From Baffinella frigidus (Eukaryota; Cryptophyceae; Cryptomonadales; Baffinellaceae), in the NCBI GenBank assembly GCA_026770585.1, contig MU646710.1, positions 13,078 to 26,216 of the forward strand: a stretch of DNA of 13,139 nucleotides, read 5' to 3'. Made by a program: the position numbers and the translations under genes. The notes under the pieces were generated by a model. It did not search any database and was not told the DNA's origin. It was given only the letters and a program-made list of their open reading frames with translations. Below are positions 1-9,200 of this stretch, one piece after another. Position 1 is the stretch's first letter. Every line of letters begins with the position of its first letter.

Positions 1-108
1 GCCCCTGAGAATTGCCTACCGTCGGGTCGTAGGTTTTATCGCTTAGGGGTTAGTTATTCAAACTCCCTTCGCAGTCCGCTGTATAGTTAACCGCGGCGTG
101 CTTTTGAG

Positions 109-166
109 GGAAACGAGCGAAGTGAAGCCTGTGTGTGCAGCATTAGGTCGGATTGACGGACTATGC
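109..166 (+). other. Upstream copy of exon 1, possible alternative exon
   Basis: The 17 bp at 107-123 are identical to the start of exon 1, and the frame continues as ETSEVKPVCAALGRIDGLC up to a strong donor, TGC|GTAAGT. The acceptor side (TTTTGAG) is weak. It enters and leaves in the same phases as exon 1, so the two could only be mutually exclusive, or this copy is dead. Bases 1-108 show nothing else that can be supported. Confidence 0.45.
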
Positions 167-225
167 GTAAGTTAACATTCTGGATTTCTGGTACAAACCC
201 GTCAACTTAACCTCTTGCTCCGCAG

Positions 226-280
226 GGAAACGAGCGAAGTTCAGCCCGTGCGCGCGGCGTTGCTCATCGACGTAGGGGAG
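226..280 (+). CDS. Exon 1 of window (N-terminal cytosolic segment)
   Basis: The acceptor is a good pyrimidine tract ending in CCGCAG, and the donor is GAG|GTACAC. One base completes a codon from an exon off the window. Then 18 residues follow (ETSEVQPVRAALLIDVGE) and the exon ends in phase 0, which fits exon 2. No domain is recognised. A similar upstream copy at 109-166 competes for the same role; this copy is preferred for its stronger acceptor. Confidence 0.6.
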
Positions 281-3200
281 GTACACCCTACACCCTGAAC
301 TCTAAGTACTCAACACTTAACACTGGACCCTACACCCTAAACCCTAAACCCTAAACCCTAAACCCTAAACCCTAAACCCTGAATACTTGACACCAAACAC
401 TGAACACTAAACCCTCAATACTCAACATTAAACACTGAACCCTAAACCCTAAACACTACACACTAAATAGAAAACACTCAACACTCAACACTGAACCCTA
501 CACACTAAACCCTAAATACTGAACCCAGAACCCAGAACCCTAAATCCTAAACCCTCAACCCTACCCTAAACCCTAAACCCTAAACCCTACAACCTGCACC
601 ATAGACCCTCAACTCCAAACCCCAACCACCAACCACCAACCCCTAACCCCTACTCCTCAACCCTTATCCCCCAACCCCCAACCCCCAACCCCCAACCCCT
701 CACCCCTACTCCTTACACCCCAACCCACGCGGCATCCACCCGCAACTTTTTCACGCCAGGCTCTTGGGAAGGGTATTCCAGGCTCGTTCTTGGAGCCATT
801 GGTCGATGTTAGAGCCGTTTTCTCTGAAAATTGACTTTTGAATACCGTTTTCTCCTGAACATGACTTTTGAATACCCCCCTCCCGCCCTGCGTGGCGCAG
901 ACTCCGATGAGGAGCTCTCCGGAGGGCTCTTTGGGGGGCTCTCAAAAGTCAATTATCCTTGGGGGGGCATTCAAAAGTCAATTATGTTTCGATTTTTAGA
1001 AGAAAACGGCTCCAAGAACGGACTAAGGGCTCCAAAACCAGACCATGAACCCCTAAACCACCAACCCATAATCACAGGTAAGCTCAACGCGTGACGAGCT
1101 ATTCGCAGACTCAGAAGAAGAGATCACCGGTGACCTGCACCCTGAACCCTGCACCCCAAACCCCAAGACTCCAAAACCCCAAAACCCCACAAAATCAAAC
1201 CCCCAAAACCCCAAAACCCCAAAAAACCAAAACCCCAAACCAAACACCCCAAACCCACACCCCAAACCCAAAACCCAAAACCCCAAACCCTACAACCAGG
1301 CACCGCTTGGCAGCTCTCGAGCCCAGGAGGACCCCCCCCGGGTAAACCCTAAACCCTGAACCCTAGACCCTAGAGCAAAAGCCCTCCACCCTACACCCTC
1401 AACCGTAAACTGCATGGCGGAGGCCAACCTTAAACCCTCAACTTCATGGCGGAGGCAAACCCTAACCCCTCAACCTAAACCCTAAACCATAAACCCCTAA
1501 CCCAAAAATTCCAAACCCAAAACCCAAAACCCTCCAAACCCACACCCCAAACCCCAAAACCCCCAAACCCCCAGACCGCACACCGCACACCGCAAACCTG
1601 AAAGCGCAACGCAGGGCACGCCGGCAACGCAGGGCACAACAAAATCGCGCCCTTCGACCCCGCGAACGCACCAAAGTCACCAAAGTCTCCAAAGTCTCCA
1701 AAGTCTCCAAAGTCCATCGTGCCGCGCCGCCAGCCGGTGACCCTACACCCTGCACCCTAGAAAATAAAACCTGAAAGGTCAACCATAAACAGCCGGTGGC
1801 CCTGCACCCCAAACCCTAAACCCTGAAAGCTAAACCCTAAACAGCCGGTGACCCTACACCCTAACCCCTAGATAACCCCTAAACTCTAAACATTAGAACC
1901 TAAAACCTCAACCCTAAACCTTGAACCCTGAAATCTCAACCCTGAACACTCAAACCTAAACCCTAAACCCTAAACCCTAAACCCTAAACTCTAAACCCTA
2001 AACCCTGAACCAGGCGACCCGGCTCGCAGTAGGGGCTCGCACCCTGTCAAAGGCGGGCTTTTCCTTCGAGAAGAAATTCACGGAATTCAAGACGAAGGTA
2101 ACCTCCTTTAGACCATAGACCATAAACCATAAACCATAAACCATAAACCATAAACCATAAACCATGTACCCCCAACCATAAACCCGAAAACCCAAGCCCC
2201 AAACCCAAACCCTATACAATCACCCCTAAACCCTAAACCCTAAACCCTAAACGATCAACCCTACACTCTGAACACTAAACAATCAACCCTCAGCAGTAAA
2301 CCCCATACAATCAACCCTACACCCTAAACCCTATACAATCAACCCTACACCCAACACCATAAACCATAAACCATAAACCCTGAACCCTAAACCCTAAACC
2401 CTAAACCCTAAACCCTAAACCCTAAACCCCAAACCCTAAACCCTAAACCGTATACCAGGTCTTTGGGATCGGCAAGGGGGTCCTCGGGATGCCGGACTCG
2501 AAGCTGATCCACCCGGTTTCGGCCAAACCCCCAAACCCCCAAACCCCAACACCAAACACCAAACATCAAACTCCAAACCTGACCCCGAAACCCGAAACTC
2601 GAAACTGAAACCCTAAACCCCATTCGCCCGGGGAATGCCGATGCTCGTGTGCTGCTTTTTTATATACACGGGAATGTCAAACCTGAAACCTAAACCCTAC
2701 ACCACCACGCGCAAGATTCTAGAGCTGGCTGGTTTACGAGAGAAATCGTAGGATCCTACGATTCTGAAAGTTCACAAGTGGACACTCTCCCCACACAGCG
2801 CCCGGAATTTCGGAAAGTTGGTACATTTTCCGTGTGGACTGGCGTGTTCTCCCAGGTCAACCCAAGGATCTTGCGTGTTAGTGGTCACAACCTGAATTTG
2901 ACCACTTTGCCTGAATTTGACCATTTTGGCAGGACTCGCCCTTTGCCAAGGTCATGACAGTGCTCATGTGCATCTTCCTCCTGTACACTGCGCTCGCCGT
3001 CCCAGTCATGATCGGCTTCTTCTGGTACGCTCACCCCTAAACCCTACACCCTCAACCCTCAACCCTGAACGCTCCCCCTTGTCTCGAAGTTGATATTATG
3101 TGTTGGCTTTTGATATTGCTGCGTGCAGCATTTGCGAGTTTGTTTCTCGATATTTATCCACGCCATTCAAAGAAGTACGCCGTGCGCTATTTTGTGTTTA

Positions 3201-6200
3201 ATAAAGATGGGAACGACGTTTATTTTGAGTGGAATAACGAGGGTATTTTGAGCGGAACAAATGAATTTATTAAACAAATTTCTTTTCCCGGGAATAATCC
3301 AACCCCGACGGCAGGTATGCGGAGAGCTGCTACAACATGCCAGATCTGGCGACTACAACATGCCAGATCTGGCGTGGTTGACTTAAGAAGTCAATGGGTT
3401 TCCCTTGAAAGGTGTCAAAGTTGATGTTTCATCATCCTGGCGTGGCAGGAATGTGGAGAGTTGCTATAAAATGCAGCATCTGTCGCGGTTGACTTCAGAA
3501 TTCAAGGGGGTCCCCTTGAAACATCAATGTTCCCTGGAAACATCAACTTTACACATGTTTCAAATCATCCTGGCGTGGCAGGTGCGCGGAGAGTTGCTAC
3601 AAAATACCAGATCTGTTGTGGTTGACTTATGAATTCAAGGGGTTTGTCAAAAGTTGATGTTTCATGTCAAAAGTTGATGTTTCGCCTTGCATGGCAGGTA
3701 CGCGGAGAGTTGCTACAAAATGCCGACGCTGGAATTCGACATGTTTGTGGACACCTTCTTTATCATTCAGGTATTTTGGGGCAAGCCCCACATAGGAGTT
3801 GTCGGAGTGACTTTACCCAAGTCACGTCAATTTTAGACCACGTGTCCACTTCCGGCCAACCGCTCAAGGTACGACTTTTGGTTGATTCCACTCAAATCCC
3901 CAAACCCTCACCCCCCACCTAGCCCTTACTCTCTCCCCCACCTAGCCCTTACTCTCGAATTCCCATGTTTCAGACCCTAACCCCTTTCCCCCAAACCCTC
4001 ACCCCCCACCTAGTCCCTACTCTCGCATTCCCATGTTTCAGACCCTAACCCCTATCCCCCAAACCCTAACTACTCTCTCATCCCTGATCCCTGATACCCA
4101 CACCTTGTTCACGTGCGGTAAGGATGGACGCCCTAATTCCGGCGTCGACCTAATTCCGTCACTCCCTCCCCTCTGAGCCGGACGAGCTCCTTTTCACCCA
4201 GATTTGCCGGTAAAAATCAGTTGGAATCCATAGCAATGGATACGATTCTAGCACAAATAGATAAGATGGACTGTATCCGTGAAGCCCCCGGTGGCTGCTA
4301 AGTGGGGTTGCTACTTGATGCCGGCCAGAAAACGCTGCTCTGAGCTCTGGGAGCATCGTGCCCTGCGGGAAGTTGTTGACTAGTTTGTGCTTCGTTCGTG
4401 GGGGGTTGACTAATCTGTGCTTGGTTGGTTGGGAAGTTGACTGATTCTTGGTTCGCGGCAGATCGGGATGACGTTCGTCCTTGGGGTGTACCGGAAGGGG
4501 GAGTACAACGACTCATACATTACGGTATAACCCCTAAACTGTTAACGATCGAACAGCCCAAACTTTTCAATCCTGAACCCGGAACCCGGAACCCGGAACC
4601 CGGAACCCGGAACCCGGAACCCGGAACCCAAAGACTGATACACCACGGTACACGCTAACCCTAATCCCTAATCCCTGAACACTGAACCCTGAACCCTGAA
4701 ACGAAAATCATCTAAAACACCGTTTGTGACACCGTTTGTGACCAAACGGTGTTTTAAGTTGAAAATTTTCTCCAATAAAGCGCCCTGAACGATGTTCCAC
4801 GCCAGATCTGGCGTCGTTGACTCACTCGGGGGATGTCCCCTGAAAGATGTCAAAAATAGATGTTTCGAGCCCTCTGGCGTGGTTCGGTTTCGCGCATAGC
4901 TCTTCTTTATTCGTTTGGTGGGCTGCGAGTATTTCAAGACCCCCGAAATGGAGGGGCGTCGCGTGATGAAATTTGTACCAGAAAAGGCCTCAATATTCTC
5001 GGGGCAAGTTGAATTTTTGAAAGAGATTTGCAGTCCACAAGTTCTTCTCCTTTATTACTGATTAAGAAAGAGACCTAAAGCTCAACCCCAAACCCTGAAC
5101 CATAAAACCCAGTTGCATTGGTGTATCTCCTAGGTCCCTGGGGATGTCGCACTAGGGTCCCTCGGAATCAATAAAACTCCTTCCGTAGGGTCCTCGGAAT
5201 CAATAACACTTCTACAGTTGGGTCCTAGGAATGAATACCACTCCTACCGTAGGGTCCTAGGAATGAATACCACTCCTACCGTAGGGTCCAAAGAATGAAT
5301 AAAACTCCTACCGTAGGGTCCTGGGAATGAATAAAAAAAATCGAGAAATCTCGGGCAGGAAAAATCCGAGCCAAATCTCGGTCGGAAATTCCGGGCAATG
5401 GCCCCAATAGAACCTGAGGGTTTCCCGGGGTTCTTTGGGAAATGCACATCTTTTCAGGGGAGCAACAGAACGTTTCAGGGGGCACAGAAGAACCTTATTT
5501 CAGGGGGTTCTTCTTCTTTGAAGAACGAAATAAGGCCCTTAATCCGTCGAAAGGATTGTAACCCGGGGGAACCTGTTTTTCTTTCATTTCCTAGCATCGA
5601 AAATGACTACACAGTTCGTTGTTGTTAGTAATATTTAGGCATTTGCGTAGAATTGTGTAGTAAATTTCGTTTCCAGGAAATGAAAGAAAAATAGGTCTCG
5701 CCGGATAAAACCTGCTTGAGGGAATGTCGCGCTGATGTATCTCATAACGAACAAGAAAGAGACCTCAACCGAAACCCGAGAACCCTAAATCCTAAAAACT
5801 ATGAATCCTAAACCCTGAACCCTAAACTCTAACCCCTAAACCGCAAAAAAAACTAAATCGTCAAAAATAGGTTAGCATGGTGCATTTCAAGAGCTCCTTC
5901 CTCTTCGACATCTGCACATTGGCGTGTTTTGCGCACCCTCCTATGCAACCTCGGAGGTTGCATAGGAGAAATCAGTTGCGGCAGAGTAAATTCAATTGGA
6001 CCTCCTAATTAAACGTTACTGGCGGCAGGTCGGGTGGCTGTATCTCAAGAGCTCGTTCCTGTTCGACATCTGCACGTCGATCCCCGTGTCGTACATCGAC
6101 TACTACATGCTTGCAACCGAGTGCGGCCCGAACTCTGCGGTAAGCCGCAGATATTTTTGCCTCCTTCCGTCGAAAATATAACCCCCCCCCTTCCCCGGTC

Positions 6201-9200
6201 AAAAATATTAGCCCCCCCCCCGTCAAAAATATTTTTAGTCTCCTCCCATCGACATTTTTAGTGAACAGTTTTAGTTCACATGCTTGAAACTGAGTGCGGG
6301 TCGAACTCTGAGGCACACCAACCCCTCCCGCCCGTAAACGATTTTAGCGTCTAGTCATGTTGCCTTTTTCATCGTGCTGGAAAACGAGTGCGGGCTGGAT
6401 TCTGCGGTACCTCCCCCTCCACTTAGCTAAGTGGTTTCATTCACTTAGCTAAGTGGAGGGGGTTACGGGCCACCGTCGCCCCCGCCACTTAGCAGCCACC
6501 GGGGTCTTCACCGATGCAGTCCATCTAAATGATGTGTACTAGAATCTTATCCATTGCTATGGATTCCAACCGGAATTTTCCCCGAGAATCCGGGTTAAAA
6601 TATCTTCAGTCGCTGCTAAGTGGATATAGGCACCGGCGCCTATCTTCCCCGGATTTCCGGGGAAGGTTCTCCCGAGTTAATTCGAATTGAGGAGTGGTTT
6701 GCACGGGCATCGTTTTGATTGACCGACTCCCGTGTCGTGCATCGACTGTTACATGATAGACCACCCAACTCTGAACCCTACACCACCAGATAACCCGTCG
6801 GCTCGTTCTTTTTCTGCTTGATTACTCTCAAAGAGGCCCTAGATAGCCCCCTTAAACCTTGAGTTGAGAGATACAAAAGTCTACGAGTCTCTAGCACCAG
6901 GTATATAACATGATTTAGAGCCATAATATTTTTTGGATTTCCTTACGAAATCTAAAAAGCATTGAGATTTCCTTACACTTACACATTGAGAGCCATAAAA
7001 CAAGACATTGAGATTTCCTTACGAAGTGTTGCGTGGCAGATTGATCCTGACTCGGAGCTGAAAGGCCTCAAGTTCCTCCGCATCCTGAAACCCCTCCGGA
7101 TCCTCAAGATGCTCAGGCTGCTCAAGGTCTCTCTCTCTCTCTCTCGATCACCCTCTCTCACTCACACACACACTCGCTCTCTCGCTTGCTCGCTTGCTCG
7201 CTGTATCTCTCGCTCTCGCTCTCTATCACGCGCTCTCGCTCTGTATTGCGCTGTAGCTCTCCCTCTCGCACTCGCTCTCTCTCTCGCGCGCGCTCGTTTT
7301 CTGTCTCTCTCTCGCCGCTCTCTCTCTCGATCTCTCCCCCCCCCGCCCCGCCCTGTGGAGGCAATACCCGGTTTAGAATATTTGACTTTTGGTGAATTGC
7401 AGGGGGGCCTCCCCTGAGTTTTCTCCCAAAGTGGCCGATTCGTGTTACAAATAATAGGAAGACGCTGCAGATAATAGAAAGTCGCTGAACTGTAGGGTTC
7501 AGCGTCGCTCCACCTTTGGCAGCCGAACCCGCGTCAGTTGTCGAGTAAAAAACATTGTTAGGCGAGTCAAAAACAGGTTGGCGAGTAAAACACATTTTTA
7601 AACCCAACTCCGTTTTACACCAGGTGATCAAATTCGTGCACATTTTCGACATTATCGAGGACTTTTTCCGCCCGCCTCCGCTCGTCTACCGAGTCATCAA
7701 GGTTCAGCCCTGAACCCTCTTCCCTCATCCCTCATCCCTCATCCCTCATCCCTCATCCCTTCACCCCTCAACCCTAGACCCTAGACCCTAGACCCTGGAC
7801 CCTGGACCCTAAACCCTAGACCCTAAACCCTAAACCCTAAACCCTAAACCCTAAACCCTGGGTCGGCCGGCGAATGCCAGCTGAAACATGACGAAATCGA
7901 AATAGTCTCATGGGCGGGGCGGGCCTGAACCCCAACCCAAATGGCTGCAGGTGCTGATTATCATCGCCTTCGTGTGCCACTTTTTCACCTGCACCTACTG
8001 GCTCGTCAAGGAAGTCTCCACCGAAAAGGTCCTCTCTCACTCTCTTTCTCCCACTCTCTCTCTCTCATCTATTTTCCTGGTGCTAATGAAGAACATTTTT
8101 GTGGAAATTTCTACACACCGCCCCACTTGTAAAGGAACCCCGATTTTAACATAGTCCCTTTTATGGCCTCGAGTGGTAGTCCACCCTGGGCGACACAGGA
8201 ATCCGTCCTGTTTTCATGCCTCCATCCGCTGTCCAGCGAATTTGCACAGATAAGACAGTCACGTCCAGATTCTGGACTTGTCTTTCAGGTGAAAGTTGAA
8301 GCCTTTTTCGGTGTTCCCTTTTCGCTCGGCAGCAGAGGACTGAGCCTCCAGCAGCACCCCAAACCCCAATCCCCAAACCTCAAACCTCAAACCCCAAACC
8401 CCAAACCCCAAACCCCAAACCCCACCGGCTGAAGTCTAGGTGTTTATGTTGATGAACCCTAACCCCTAATCCCTACCCCCTAAATCGCAACCCCCACACC
8501 CCACAGGCTGAAGTGGATGAGTTTATGTTGATGAAGTCGGTCGACACGGAATCGACTTTCCACTCGAACACGGCAGTTTTCACAAATGTCACAAATGTGC
8601 TAGCATGAAACGGCAGTTTTCACTCATGTGCTGACATGAAACGGTTGTTTTCACTAATGTGCTGACATGAAACGGCAGTTTTTGCTGACATGCTGACACA
8701 AAATAGCTGTTTTCGCTGACAAGCTGACAAGCTGACAAGCTGACAAGCTGACAAGCTGACAAGCTGACAAGCTGACAAGCTGACAAGCTGACAAGCTGAC
8801 GCGAACCGGTGTGGTGAACAGGCTGAAGTGGAAGAGTTCATGTTGATGAAGTCGGTCGACACGCAATCGACTTTCCACAAGTGGGTGCTCGCGTGGTACT
8901 TCGTAAACACAGGTGAAGCACCAAACACCATACCCCAATCGTCAAACTTCTTCTTTCTTTATTACTCTCGATCCAGGTCCTAAAACAGGCCCTTGAGCCT
9001 CGAGTTGAGTGATAAAAAAGTCTATGAGCCTTAAGAAACGGGCCCGTCTCAGAGACAAGAGCTATAATGGCTCCAAAGAAAAAACAAAAAAACACCGCAC
9101 ACCAAACACCAAAGAAACACCAAACACCAAGCAGCCTACACCAAACACCACACACCAAACACAATACACCAGACAACAGACAACAGACAACATACCCCAA

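Larger units (their letters stand above)
281..1077 (+). repeat. Intron 1: CCCTAAA-type and CCCCCAA heptamer arrays
   Basis: The intron starts GTACACCCTACACCC and is A/C-rich to about 720. It has a perfect CCCTAAA run at about 335-380, another at about 560-590, degenerate ACACTAA/ACACTGA units between them, and CCCCCAA units at about 668-700. From 730 to 1060 the composition changes to an inverted-repeat segment listed separately. It ends AATCACAG. Confidence 0.8.
4975..6028 (+). repeat. Intron 10: minisatellite, foldback element, exon 11 fragment
   Basis: The longest intron. It holds a 32-bp minisatellite (5155-5333), an imperfect foldback (5571-5696), degenerate CCCTAAA units (about 5760-5845), a partial copy of exon 11 (5882-5917) and a 31-bp palindrome (5938-5968). 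About 5335-5565 is mostly unique, with TCTCGG/AATCCGAG-type short repeats and no supported gene. Confidence 0.75.
6140..7039 (+). repeat. Intron 11: exon 11 fragments, hairpins, MITE, foldback
   Basis: In order: C-rich TCAAAAATA repeats (about 6170-6235), two exon 11 end copies (6278-6313, 6370-6408), a perfect hairpin (6413-6462), a MITE-like element (6485-6623), a hairpin CTTCCCCGGA/TCCGGGGAAG (about 6643-6665), an exon 11 middle copy (6724-6755), a foldback (6807-6889), and a ~73-bp duplication with GAGCCATAA and TTTCCTTACGAA (about 6917-6949 and 6990-7025). Confidence 0.75.
8029..8821 (+). repeat. Intron 14: CT tract, CCCCAAA array, exon 15 copies, GCTGACAA octamers
   Basis: A CT-rich start (about 8033-8072), unique sequence to about 8350, CCCCAAA heptamers (about 8356-8424), a stop-containing exon 15 fragment (8427-8456), a second, near-identical one (8503-8563), repeats with AAACGGCAGTTTTCACT and ATGTGCTGACATG (about 8575-8715), then GCTGACAA octamers up to about 8799. 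Confidence 0.82.

Noticed and set aside
302-720. A true chromosome end (telomere)
   Set aside because: The arrays are short, degenerate and interrupted, and lie between exons of one gene, so they are interstitial.
2516-2580. Continuation of exon 6 as VSAKPPNPQTPTPN
   Set aside because: It runs into CCCCAAA repeat. Splicing after CCG gives IHP-DSPF, the family motif.
1053-2623. Minus-strand frames rich in Gly, Phe, Val and Trp (GFGVLGFG, VYGLWFMVYG)
   Set aside because: They are reverse translations of CCCCAAA and CCATAAA heptamers. No domain and no conserved motif.
4298-4658. Open frames across exon 9 reading RDDVRPWGVPEGG or its minus-strand equivalent
   Set aside because: They use other frames of exon 9. 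The frame IGMTFVLGVYRKGEYNDSYIT fits S2 and the splice phases.
5155-5333. CRISPR-like 32-bp repeat
   Set aside because: The repeats are directly adjacent with no unique spacers, in a eukaryotic intron. It is a minisatellite.
6962-7652. Long Ser/Arg- or Glu/Arg-rich frames around 7130-7350
   Set aside because: Only the first part is coding (exon 12, S4). The remainder is a CT-rich microsatellite after a good splice donor.
8163-8345. Possible extra exon or gene in unique sequence of intron 14
   Set aside because: Exons 14 and 15 already join in phase and match the family across S5 and the turret. No acceptor/donor pair gives a sensible insert.
8589-8938. Minus-strand open frames rich in Ser-Ala-Cys-Gln-Leu-Val
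   Set aside because: They are translations of the GCTGACAA octamer and related repeats. An 8-bp unit cycles through all frames, so open frames appear without coding function.
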